Source: Tricholoma matsutake
Lineage: Eukaryota; Basidiomycota; Agaricomycetes; Agaricales; Tricholomataceae
Assembly: GCA_026075535.2 (NCBI GenBank)
Contig: AP026548.1
Location: 7,874,001 to 7,938,000 of the forward strand
DNA: 64,000 nt
Reading direction: 5' to 3'
Shown: positions 34,305 through 44,686 of the stretch, in pieces
How the letters are laid out: each line of letters begins with the position of its first letter
Numbering within the stretch: the stretch's first letter is position 1
Notes under the pieces: model-generated
What the model was told of the DNA's origin: nothing
Databases searched by the model: none
Seen by the model: the letters and a program-made list of their open reading frames with translations, nothing else
Translations under genes and position numbers: made by a program

Positions 34305-34490
34305 CACCCCCCCTCCATCACTCCAAATGCGAGCTGGAGGGGGCTATATTCTTCCTCTAGGCAATGATAATGACAGCTCCCCCTCACTTCAAATGTGAGC
34401 TGGAGGGGGCTATATTCATTTTCTAGGCCACGATGACAGCAGCTCCCCCCGCCCTCACCTCAAATGTGAGCTGGAGGGGGCTATCTTTGG
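34305..34490 (+). repeat. three tandem units of about 65 bp with hairpin type C
   Basis: Each unit contains CCAAATGCGAGCTGGAGGGG or CAAATGTGAGCTGGAGGGGG, preceded by a CCCCCTCA-like arm that can pair with it, then GCTATATTC and a TAGGC. Further single units with CCAAACGCGAGC occur at about 34605 and 34690, and at 57740-57830. Confidence 0.65.
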
Positions 34491-34972
34491 TTGACTCCCC
34501 CTCCCTCGTGTCTAGCACAAGAGGGGGGTTTCTCATTGCAGGTCCACCACCCCCTCGTCGTCGACGAGACAAGAGGACAACAGGATGAGGTCCACAGGCA
34601 CCACCCCCCTCACTCCAAACGCGAGCAGGGGTGGTTTCTCATGTTGTTCTGGGTGACAACCACCACCACCACCCCCTCCCTTGCTGCAAACGCGAGCAGA
34701 GGGGTTTTTCTTTTTTCTATATATTAATTTAGTGTAATTAAAATATTAAAATACATATTTATGCTGAAACCCGTGAAAACCCGTGGTAATACCATACCCC
34801 TACCCATGCAAGTACGGTGTTCACGGGTATGGGTACGGGTATGAGAAAATATACCTGAGGGTTACCCCTGGCACTCCTTATATGAAACTATTCCCGAGAA
34901 TCCAGTGATCTGTCAATTTGTCTGGGAACACTTTGAGAACCTCAACTGAGTAATTCAACACATGAAGTACAA

Positions 34973-36106
34973 TCTTGTGAGCTCCATGAGAATCCTTTCT
35001 CCATAGCTTGCCCACCCAAGTTAAAAAAAATTCAGTACAATATCGGATGAAGGTAGCATATTCAGCATCTGATAAATCAGGGGGTTGCAGTGGCCCGACC
35101 ATCACCATTGCACCAAATCATGTAATCATTTTTGAACTTGAAGAAGTCATTCATTGTTGTGGATCCCATTGTTGCTTCAAGGTACATTGTTATATGTAAC
35201 CTCCTCCCCCTTACTGAAATCTGAAGAGGGGGCAAAGGTGGAATATCATTGTGAGGAAAAGGGGCAGGTCCTGATATGGTTAATCTGATATATGAAGCCA
35301 TGAAGTCACTCAATCCAATCACCAAATTCTTCTTTGTTGTTGACCTGGCTATCTTCGGATTGAAGGGGACACATTGTGAGAGTCTGTCTGGACCATGGTG
35401 AGTTCCTGCGACATGGACTAATGTGAAGTGAAAGGACAGAATCGACACTATCCAGTGGTTTATACTAGTACTGGGCATGATGTCGGGGTTTGCTAACATT
35501 CCTTTGATATAGCATGCATTGACTTCGACAATCATGTTTCGGAGGCCTATAAGATAAAGTTGAAGGGCGCCAAGGGCTCAGTAAAGTCCATAGAGTTCAA
35601 GTTTTGGCTGCAAAAATCATGATTCGTGGTCATTAAGTGTGATGGAACTGAATCAACTGTAGTACTGCTTTTGAGGATTTTTGGGGTCATATTGGGTGAG
35701 GAAGAATCTGATGGTGATATGTGAAGTGTCGACTGAGAGGATAATGGGGGCATTGGATGAATAGTCAATGGCTCAAATTGCTGGGGAATGGATGAGGGTG
35801 TGCCTGAGATCTTCCTGTGCAGCAATTTGTTTTGGGCCAAATTTGAAAGGGACATCCTTGTGGGTAAGATAGATCAGAGGCACAGCATGATGAGTGATGT
35901 TTCAAATAAAGATATGACAAACTCCAATAGTTCCTAAGAACACTTTGACTTTGGTGAAGCTTCAACATGGTCCCCATTTGCTGACTACTTCGACATGAGA
36001 GGCATCAGTCATACATCCTTCAATATTGCAGCAATGTCCTAAAATGGTTATTTTGGGAATGCAAAGGAAGAGTTTAGGACCTGAAAATGTTCCTCCACAT
36101 TAAATC
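34973..36106 (-). pseudogene. Ty3/gypsy pol fragment, inverted part of the same element
   Basis: On the minus strand it begins with CGGTFSGPKLFLC-type RT sequence at 36106. That is exactly the segment expected after IQHMKY, the end of the plus-strand part. It continues through the RT thumb/RNase H region (VSKWGP, then FHLTLVHVAGTHHGPDRL-like) to KDSHGAHKI at about 34975. It carries many TGA codons. Confidence 0.7.
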
Positions 36107-36857
36107 AGACAATGGATATGAGAGGACAACCTGTTCTGTCCTTCTAAGTAACTAGTACAAGGCTATATATGTTTGGAAGAGATGGTACTTAAAAAGGAAA
36201 TAAAACATGAGGACTACATGAGGCAAGATATAAAACAATAAAGAACTTTCCAAATAAGAAAATAATTGAGAAATGATGAGAAGGGAAACATATAGAGTCA
36301 CAATATATCAAGTGTACCTGTCCTATTGATCCAATATATCATCAAGATGTCAAAGCACCACAATCACATCCTAAAAGCCTGTTGTCCTATCTCCTTGTGT
36401 CCGGTGGTGCTTGATATGCGACGCACTAACTTGTACAAGGTGTGCTGCATGTGTCTGAAGGGTGGTGTGATAGGCATACAGTGGCCGAAGGTGTTTGAGG
36501 TGCTGCAAAGTCATTCAAACTTGCTCGAAGTGTTGCGAAGTCATTCAAAGTCATTTGAAATTGTTTAAAATTGTTCGAAGTGCTACAAAATAGTTTTGGA
36601 GTGGTTTTGTGGGGTTTGTAGGGGCTCATAGGGGTTGGGAGCATGTGTGGTGATGTGTCGATGCATTTGGAAATGTTCCCAGAGCTTAGAGTGCAAAGTG
36701 GACCTATCATCCTCCCCTTTACTGAAATCCCGACTGTCCCAGTCAGCCGATCAGAGTCACATGCAAAATGCGTGATTGTGTTGAAAATGCAAACAAAACT
36801 TGAAAAACTTCTCGTTCTTCTTCATCAATTCCTACATCTCCAATACCAGCTCCTAAC
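36107..36857. other. stretch without a confirmed gene
   Basis: Short repeats of GAAGTCATTCAAA and TTGTTCGAAGTGCT at about 36500-36590 give low complexity. No domain is visible in either strand. From about 36700 it leads into the next ORF and may include its 5' UTR. Confidence 0.4.
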
Positions 36858-38165
36858 ATGTCTCTAATCGCCGGGCTCAGCCGCGGGGTCCTTGGGTATG
36901 CCAAATCGATGCCAGATCGCAGTGTTGCTGAAGTCCTCAACTTCAAAGTGTGGGGAAAAGGGTTTTATGAGAAGATGGTAAGTTTCCAGTTTCCATTTGA
37001 TATTTGAGGATGCTAACACAATATGCTCAGGTGGAATATGATGAACTGGTGGACGACCTGGGTGAAGAATGTGACCTGACCATGCAAAAGGTCGTCGACG
37101 AGGTTTTCGAGCTTTTTAAACCGATGGCTCAATGCAAATGGCTTTTGTGGGGGGGGGGAGCTTTTGTTTACTGATCTGAGTGAGCAAGTAGGGCAGGAGC
37201 GAAGGGAAGAGGAAGTAAAATGGATTTGGGAGGAGGAGGAGGAGGCTCGCAGGGTGGAGGAAGATGCGAGGAAGGTGAACATCGAGGCTCAAAGGGGGGC
37301 ATTAGGAGATGTTTGAAATGCAGCTCTTGCTGCATTTCATGCAAAGTCATTATCAAAAGAGGAGTTGCAGCAACAAAACACAGAGCTAGCAGCAGAAGCA
37401 TGAGCAATCGAGAGGGCAGAGGCTGGGGAGGAGGATGAAGATGAGGATTTAGGAGAACTGCCAGTAATCAGGATAGGAAAGCAGAAGGCAGTGGAGGTCG
37501 ACGCAAACAACAATGAAGAAGATGAACTCAGCGAGGATGCAATGGAGGCAAAGCAGGTGAGGTTCATGACAGGCGGAGTACTCGATTTCCAGGGTCCAGT
37601 AAGTGTTTTGTTTGACTTCAAGGTTTTCTGACTGCTAACGATTTTGTAGTGCGATCAATGTGCTGGTTTCAAATCCCAGCTGTCATGTGTTGTCAAGGAT
37701 GGAGCCCCAAAGTGCACGAAATGCACTCAAGCAGCGCAGGGATGTTACTGGGAGGGGGTCTTGAGGTGGGGACTTTGAAAAGGCAAAGTGAGAAAATTTG
37801 GCGCCGCAAAACAAGATTTGTGCCCAAAACCTGGTACAACATTTGTTTGAACTTGTTGAAGGCTGTTCTAGCACTTTTGTTCAGATTGTTTTAGCACTTT
37901 GAATTCAGGTTGTGGGGCCGGTCAAGGCAGAGGAGACAGCTGTGGGATCTTTGAAGTTTCCAGAGGAAAGGTCGAAGGAGAAGAAATGAGTATTGAAGGG
38001 GAAAGGAAAGGCGAAGAGTATTTGCAAGGACAAAGATACTGAGGGAGTGGATGAGGAATGGGTGATGCATCAACAATGTATTGCGGTGAGACTGGCCAAC
38101 AAAAAGGTCGAATTAGAGATGTTGTGGAAAGTGATAGAAGGGCTTGAGGCATTGTTAGAGGAATA
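36858..38165 (+). pseudogene. opposite-strand cysteine-cluster ORF at the 3' side of G2
   Basis: It starts MSLIAGLSRGVLGYAKSMPD (ATG 36858) with a probable intron at about 36978-37030. A Glu-rich coiled-coil-like region follows (WIWEEEEEARRVEEDARK) and then a cysteine cluster, CDQCAGFKSQ...CTKCTQAAQGCYW, at about 37650-37750. The end reads LANKKVELEMLWKVI to a TAG near 38165. Frame changes break it around 37140 and 37750. Related ORFs sit antisense at the end of basidiomycete gypsy elements (from memory), and here it converges on the G2 integrase. The cluster could bind zinc. The role is unknown. Confidence 0.5.
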
Positions 38166-38399
38166 GATAGTTTTTATGGTTTTGTTCTTGTGCCAATATA
38201 AAGTTTTGTGAGTTTTGATGAATGAGGTGATAAGAAAAGTAAAAATGAAATAGGAAAATTAGGGAAAGGCTCAGTAGATCATCATGGCCGAAAAACCCTT
38301 TTGGAGTTTGCGTGACCATGCTATAATGCGATATTGCAACTTTTATTGTACACAAAAAGAAATCAAAGTCATAGGTAAGTGATTGTGAACAAAGAAAAG

Positions 38400-41300
38400 G
38401 GAATAGTTAGTCGTCTTTGAAGTCCAGAAGGTCTTTGGGAACATCTTCGTCAATGTTTGAAGATTTTCAAAGTGTTTTGAGATGTTCTGAGTCAATATTG
38501 AGGAAGTTCGGCAGAAGGGGAATAGATTTCTGAGCAAAATAGGGAAGAAGTCGGAAGGCAGCAACTGGCCAATGGAATACTGAACCGTCGAGTTTGCAGA
38601 TGACATAGGCTCCTCCATAGTTTCAATCGATGACAATGAGGGGACCTAGATATCGAGGTCGCATCTTGTGATTGAGGGATTTCTCAATTTGCATGTTTCA
38701 AAGTAGGACCAGGTCACCTTTTTCAAAGTTGTAGTCATGCATCATTCATTTGTGAACAAGTTCGAAATGTTTCATGGCTTTGAGTTGAGCGGTGTAGACT
38801 TTCAAATATAGAATTTCGAGGTCAGGTGATCATTTCTGTAGTGCTATTGCTCATTGAGCGATGAGATTGGTTGTCAATAAGATAGAATTGGGAGGGGGTT
38901 GCAAGTATGTTGCTTTGGAGATGTTGAGTGGGATGAGGGGATGCGATCCTGTAACTGCGAAGTAAGGAGAGCAACCCATACATCTATGAACCGTAACTCG
39001 TTCTGCCCAAAACACAGAGTGTGCTCCAGCTGACCATTTGCTCTGATCTCCATCGACTGCTTTGAATAACGATTGTCGAATATTGAAGTAAGCTCTTTTG
39101 ATGAGTCCGTTCATGCGAGAATTGTAGCTGCTAATTCGAATATGGTTAATGTGATATCGTTTCAAAAGATACTCCAATGCTGTGATGAAGGCTGATCCAT
39201 TATCACTCACGATTTCATATAGGGAGCCCCATCGACAAATAATGTCTTCAAAGATCCAATTGCCGAGGGTCGTGGCATTTTCTCATCAAAGTTTTCACCA
39301 TTTGGGATAGGTCGTTAGTGAACATCAACCTTGTATGATATACTTGAATATGCCCGAAGGAGGCATCTGCATAGTATCAATGTAAACCTTGCTGAAAAGG
39401 GGAGCTGGAGCGGCGACTGCAGGTGGGATAAGGAGGTTTCAAGTTTGTCGAATTTGGCAGAGGTGGCAAGTACAAATAAACCATGTGATGTTGGCTTTCA
39501 TGTTTGGCCACCAAAATTGAAGGGCAGTGACTGATTTCATAGCAAAAATCATCTTGTGTCCAATATCATTGTGTGCTGCACAAATAATTTCAAGATGGTG
39601 TTCGGGGATTGCAACGACTTTGTGAGCTCTGTGGGAGTCTTTCCTCCATAGTTTGCCTGAGTCTAAAAAGAAATCAGTGCAATATCAAATGACGGGAGCA
39701 TATTTGGAATCCAATAAGTCTGGAGGTCATACCAAATCATCTAACCATTTTCAAACACGAAGTAATCTTTTGTCATCCTTTTTCACATTGTTTGTTTGTG
39801 GGACATCATTGTAGGTAAAATCTTCCCCCTTACTGAGATCTGAAGAGAGGGAGAGTGTCAAAATTTGATGGGAAGTAAAGGGATGAGTCATAATGGGATT
39901 GATTTGGTGTACGAAACCATGAAGACGGTCGATCCAGTCTCCGAAATTGTTTTTGTTGTCAAACTGATCATCTTCATCTTGTGGAGGATGTCTCAAAAGT
40001 CTGTCTGGACCATGATGTGTGCCTGCCACATGGACTAATGTGAAGTGGAAGGTTAGAATCGATACTATCCACCAATTGATGCTAGCGCTAGGTGTGATAT
40101 CAGGATTTGAGAGCATGCCTTTGATATATCTTGCATTGACTTTGACGATAAGGTTTCAGACCCCTATTAGATACAATTGAAGTGCACCAAGGGCACAATA
40201 TAGGCCATAGAGTTCGAGTTTCAGTTGCGAAAACCAGGATTCATGGTCGTTAAGCATGATCGAGCCGAATCAACTGTAATACTGTTTTTGAGGGTTGTCA
40301 GGATCACATTGCACAAGAAAGAAACCAACAGCAATGTGCAAAGTGTCAACTGATAGGATAACTGGGGTGGGGGATGAGTAGTCGATTGCTCAAATCACTG
40401 GGGAATTGATTAAAGCTTCCTTCAAATCTTCCTGTGCTGCTATTTGTTTCGGTCCAAATTCAAAAGGAATGTCTTTTCGAGTGAGTTGAATCAGCACTGT
40501 AGCATGTTGAGCAAAATTTTGAATAAAGATACAACAGACTCCAATAGTTCCTAAGAACACTTTAACTTCGGTAAGGCTTTGACAAGGTCCCCATTTGCTA
40601 ACTGCTGTGATGTGAGTGGGATTGGCCATACAACCTTCAATGTTGCATTGATGCCCTAAAACAATTATTTTGGGAACACAAAGATATAGTTTTGGACCAG
40701 AAAATGTTCCTCCGCAATACTTCATGTGTTGGACTATGTGATTCAAATTCTTGAAATGCTCCCAGATGAAGTGTTGAATGCCTGGGTTGTCGATGATTGT
40801 TTCATAAGATCCTCTGATCGTTTGATATTCCAATTTCGGACCCTTAACTGGTGTATCGTCAATGTAAGGGATGGTGATATGAGGGACTTTGGGTTGTAGG
40901 ATGAATGTGACATTATCATGTAAGATTGAAACTGAGTTTGTCCAACCCATTGGTAGGGTGATGATTTGAAGCATGACAAATGGGGTCTGGAAAGTCGTTA
41001 GATCTCGAGAAGATTCAGCTACTAGCCTTTCATTGAATGCGACATATAAGTCCAACATTCCACCACAAGCACGTCCTCCAAACTGTTCAGCTAGATGCTC
41101 AGAGATCGGGACAACGCCAGAGTGCTGAATCATTACTTGGTTTAGCGGTTTGAGACTGTGGATGATTCGAAGTGATTTTGTGTCTTTCTTCACAATGCAA
41201 AACCATCACAATTGATACAACAAGTTTGACGACTCATATACTTCTGCTTCTATCTTCTTCTTCAGCATTTTGCAGATCTGTTCATACAGACCAGGAGGTA

Positions 41301-42299
41301 TAGGGATGTTACATTCAACCCAAGGAGTGTGAGGAATAATGGGGAATTCGATGGGAGGGAAGAAGTCAGGAAGAAAACTTCCTCATTCTTGTTTGGTCCA
41401 TGTGAAACCAGTTTTGTGATTTTGAATAAAATTGTGCATGAGGTTTCTCTTTGGGCCAAAGGAAATCACCAGGGTGATTTTTGTCGATAATAGCTTTTCG
41501 TTCGAGCAAATATCGGTGAGCTGGGATAAACGATGGGGGATGAGGATTGAGTTTCAGCATATTCTCAAGGGGGTTGCCAGTGATTGTTCAAATAATGCAA
41601 AATCAATCAGGTAGTTTGGTAATAACTGGCCAAACCTTCTGTGTGACTGGTTTGTATTTCTTCTTTGGAGCTGCAAAGATTGGGTATAGAGAGTCAGTTG
41701 ACAAGATGTGGGGAAGGGAAATGATAGTAGAATTGTGCATAGGGGTGGCCGTCAAGGCCAATAAAAACATTGCATACTGATGGCTAGCTGTTAAATATAA
41801 ATTTGCAAGAATTGAGGAATAGGAAAGAGTGTTTGAGGAGTTTGAGGAGTCCATCTCAGGAATATTCACAGTGTACTCAATAGTTATAGAAGAATTAGAA
41901 TGGTCAAAAGAAGAAATGAGGGCGCACTGGTTATTCTCCAAGATTTTATCCTCTAGTTGCGAAAATCCTCATGAACTACTCTTCTTTGATGATTAGATTG
42001 GGGAATAGTCAGAATAGTGCAAGATTGTGTCGAATTCGGATTGAAAATAGTTATCATTTGTGCTTCATTTTGATAGTTCTTCATGGTACTTTCTGTGAGA
42101 ACATTGAATGGTCATCCGAGCAGAATGTTGTAGGCTTGATGTGGATTTGCATGTAGAGGGTGATACTACCGATTTCGCAAGGTACGTTCCATGCTAAACC
42201 TAGACCTTGGTCGATGCCACCATTAGCCGATTGTAGAGGGATGTGTATTGAAGGATCGTAGGCGAGATTGAGTTCATGACAAACTTCTTTGGACATAGC
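38400..42299 (-). pseudogene. G2 Ty3/gypsy pol (protease end, RT, RNase H, integrase)
   Basis: Reading the minus strand: the protease continuation starts at MSKEVCHELNLAYDP (42299 down). A linker follows with STDSLYPIFAAPKKKYKP (about 41700). The RT core holds LKPLNQVMIQHSGVVPISEH and the YIDD active-site motif in ITIPYIDDTPVKGP (about 40870). RNase H/connection follows (FTLVHVAGTHHGPDRL, about 40020). Integrase has SDNGSAFITALEYLL (about 39200), and its C-terminal segment ends near 38400. TGA codons occupy arginine positions such as YQL-R-WFC, SPVI-R-AIDY and YYS-R-FGSI. The gag and the rest of protease lie at 42702-52642 in displaced pieces. Confidence 0.8.
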
Positions 42300-42701
42300 T
42301 GTTAGGGTGACACCCACTATCTGCTAGCTAAGACCGTGCGGGTTCTCTCTACAAGAAGGGGGCGGGATCCGCGCGCATGATGGGGAAATTGATGGTTTTG
42401 ATGCAAGGGGTTATTAATAGGTAAGTTTGTTGAGATAGGCCTTTCACACCGAAAACGTAGGTGGAATACCTAAGAGAACACAACTGGGGTCCCCTAGGCA
42501 TATATTTAGGGTTTATATACTATGTTACATATATTGTACATTGTTGTTACCGACACACTCGTACATGCGCGTACATTTTGATGTGTGCGAAATAAAATTC
42601 TCACGCTATCAAAATGTAGTGTCATTTGGCGTCATGTAGCGTAATTCGACATAATAAAATAAAAATGAAAGTTTATTAGGTAATGGGGTGGTTTCCTAAC
42701 A
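42300..42701 (-). mobile_element. solo LTR of Gypsy-1, 402 bp, inserted in G2
   Basis: It is the reverse-oriented equivalent of the LTR at 48512-48913, beginning and ending TGTTAGG / CCTAACA and of identical length. Flanks are ATAGC on the left and ATAAC on the right. These do not match because the G2 segment to its right is inverted. No internal gypsy sequence remains with it, so it is a solo LTR or a recombinant with the LTR at 42898. Confidence 0.88.
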
Positions 42702-42897
42702 ATAACACTACAAATCTTCTTAACAATGATATTTTCATAATTGACGACCCTTACGAAACTTATATTAGCAGTCTTTGTTCTGGAGAAATACTTGAACCTT
42801 TCATCGCAGCAAAAGAATCCCACTCCATTTTTATAAATGTTAATGGCAGAAACCCAGTCGAAAGTGTTGTCGATCCTGGTTCATCAATCATTGTTAT
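42702..42897 (+). pseudogene. 196-bp inverted piece of G2 gag-protease
   Basis: The plus strand reads NNTTNLLNNDIFIIDDPYET and continues to VESVVDPGSSIIV, the retroviral-type protease turn of G2. Both neighbours of G2 are on the minus strand. The upstream part (EGN at 48919) and the downstream part (AMSKEVCHEL at 42299) continue this peptide seamlessly if the piece is flipped. Its borders coincide with the two inverted Gypsy-1 LTRs. Confidence 0.85.
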
Positions 42898-43102
42898 TGT
42901 TAGGAAACCACCCCATTACCTAATAAACTTTCATTTTTATTTTATTATGTCGAATTACGCTACATGACGCCACAAACTTACCTATTAATAACCCCTCGCA
43001 TCAAAACCATCAATTTCCCCATCATGTGCGCGGATCCCGCCCCCTTCTTGTAGAGAGAACCTGCATGGTCTTAGCTAGCAGATAGTGGGTGTTGCCCTAA
43101 CA
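42898..43102 (+). repeat. 5' LTR of Gypsy-1 A, internally deleted
   Basis: It starts TGTTAGGAAACC and ends CCCTAACA. About 197 bp present in the 3' LTR (between TGACGCCA and CAAACTTACC) are missing, including the TATATAAACC promoter-like box, so transcription from this LTR is unlikely. Confidence 0.9.
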
Positions 43103-43588
43103 GAAGAACACAACTTCCCATATCAGTGTGCCTTCTCTTACTTGCGCATACGTCATTGTTTCACTGCACCACATCTGATTACTCATCCTTTCGGCATGAG
43201 CCGGAAGTACTTGTATATACGTAATCTAACTTTTCTTTCATAAGCCGACGCCAGGCCTCGCCTTACATTGTGACTGCCAGTGATCGAGAGGCAGCGCTCG
43301 TCATTAGGACAGCTGCAACCAGACAACCCATTGGATCTGGTTTAGTTACAATTTACATTACTCTATTCGGACGACTATTTTAGTTACAAGCCGAATTCAG
43401 TAATATCTCCGAGATCAGGCACTGTTGGAAGGGTTGTTGATCTGAAGTGTCAAAATAGGCGCCCGACGAACGATGAACCATTGACGAACCTCGACGAACC
43501 TTATCACGTGACCCGTAGACGTTTGGAGAGGTCTCGAAGTAAAATTTTGAATTTGTCGAAGAAGTGATTCATCACAGATTCTACAATT

Positions 43589-44686
43589 ATGTCCAAACCT
43601 TCAACTTCTAATTCCGGTCCTAATCCTGTTCCCATACCAGCACTAGAGGCGAAAATTGATGCGCTCACAGTGCAAATGTTGCAATTAGTGTCAGTATTGG
43701 CAGGATCACAGCCCAGACAAGTGGAAGTACAGCCAGAGACAACAGGAGAAAGAGATGATGAGATGGAGGAGATGGTGGAGTGGATATCGCAGGAGGATGA
43801 GATGGTGGAGAAATCCGGAAATGGAAAAGTGCACTTACCTAAGTACGCACCCCCGCAAATCTTTGACGGTACCATGGAGAATACAAAATCCTTCATCAGC
43901 TCTATAGTATTATACATCCATGGGAGGAAGCCAGAGTTTTGTACAGCCAAGTCTAGGATTATGTTTGCTCTCTCATACATTCAGGGGGGGAAAGCACAGT
44001 TCTGGAGAAATGAGGCTATTAATCAAATTGCTGCAGGAAATAAACCATTTGCAACCTTCAAGGAATTTCTGGAGAGATTGGAGGCACAGTTTGGAGACTG
44101 TAATCCAAAGGCGACAGCCAATGCTAAATTAAAGACCATGCGCCAAGGTTCCCTAACAGCGGATGAATTTATTTTGCAGTTCAAAGCAGAAGCTTTGCAA
44201 ACGGACATGGGAGAAGCCGCGTTGGTAGAGTTTTTGAAAGCAGGATTAAATACCTCCTTATTCAAGTCTATCTACCAACTACCTTCTATGCCAGAGAAAT
44301 TGGACGAGTGGTATAATTGGGCAATGCGCCTTGACCGGCAATATCGGCAGGAACAGGTGGAGTCAAAGTTGATGTACAGAAGTAGTAAATTTGGAAAGTC
44401 ATCAGGAGGAAAGTCCGAGAAAGGAAAGGCGCCTCAGGTGCAAGCTCCGAGGGCACAGCCACCGGCCATGGCAGTGACACCTATAGTTACGGAGTCAGCA
44501 GCACCAGCAGAGGCAATGGAGGTTGATCAAGTGGGGAGACGAGCCCCACTTAAATGTTTTAACTGTGGGCAGTTAAGACACATTTCTAAGTATTGCAAGC
44601 AGAAGAGAAAGATCAGGGGAGCTACAATCGAGGAAGTGAAGCAGGAGGAAGGCAAGCAGGAGAATTTTGTGGAAGAGTCCCAGTGA
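43589..44686 (+). CDS. Gypsy-1 A gag, 365 aa, intact
   Basis: The protein starts MSKPSTSNSGPNPVPI and contains the retrotransposon gag region (about residues 90-230, with SYIQGGKAQFWRNEAINQ). It ends with a CCHC zinc knuckle, CFNCGQLRHISKYC (about 334-347), spacing CX2CX4HX4C. No stop interrupts it. The pol frame overlaps its 3' end in the -1 frame (from about 44593), the usual arrangement for frameshift expression. Copy B (54406-55503) differs at about one residue. Confidence 0.9.
   Translation: MSKPSTSNSGPNPVPIPALEAKIDALTVQMLQLVSVLAGSQPRQVEVQPETTGERDDEMEEMVEWISQEDEMVEKSGNGKVHLPKYAPPQIFDGTMENTKSFISSIVLYIHGRKPEFCTAKSRIMFALSYIQGGKAQFWRNEAINQIAAGNKPFATFKEFLERLEAQFGDCNPKATANAKLKTMRQGSLTADEFILQFKAEALQTDMGEAALVEFLKAGLNTSLFKSIYQLPSMPEKLDEWYNWAMRLDRQYRQEQVESKLMYRSSKFGKSSGGKSEKGKAPQVQAPRAQPPAMAVTPIVTESAAPAEAMEVDQVGRRAPLKCFNCGQLRHISKYCKQKRKIRGATIEEVKQEEGKQENFVEESQ

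Larger units (their letters stand above)
33775..34879. mobile_element. 1105-bp non-autonomous element, 10-bp duplication, GGGTA-rich ends
   Basis: ATATGAAACT is duplicated at 33765-33774 and 34880-34889. The ends AAGGAATAGCATGGGTA and its diverged inverse (AAGGAGTGCCAGGGGTA) form the inverted repeat. Subterminal DNA is filled with CGGGTATGGGTACGGGTA-type repeats in opposite orientation. Removing the element and one ATATGAAACT restores the RT segment YET...WEHFENLN. The duplication length suggests MULE, with hAT (8 bp) also possible. The centre carries hairpin A at 34094-34126, hairpin B copies and a third hairpin type. Confidence 0.8.
32754..34972 (+). pseudogene. Ty3/gypsy pol fragment (second G2-type copy), plus-strand part
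   Basis: It contains the segment before reverse transcriptase (STDSLYPIFPAQKKKYKP, near-identical in kind to 41650-41720 on the other strand). The RT core follows (LKKDRKSLRLVHGLEPLN, HSGVVPIPEHLAEQFG, then a YIDDVPIKGP active-site segment at about 33703). Several TGA codons interrupt it, including GR-TGA-SCGG. It is split by the 33775-34879 element, resumes with QFVWEHFENLN, and ends at IQHMKY, where the orientation flips. Confidence 0.75.

Noticed and set aside
34305..34490. CRISPR-like array (regular repeats with spacers)
   Set aside because: The units are contiguous tandem copies with similar spacers inside a eukaryotic transposon; there are no cas genes and no prokaryotic context.
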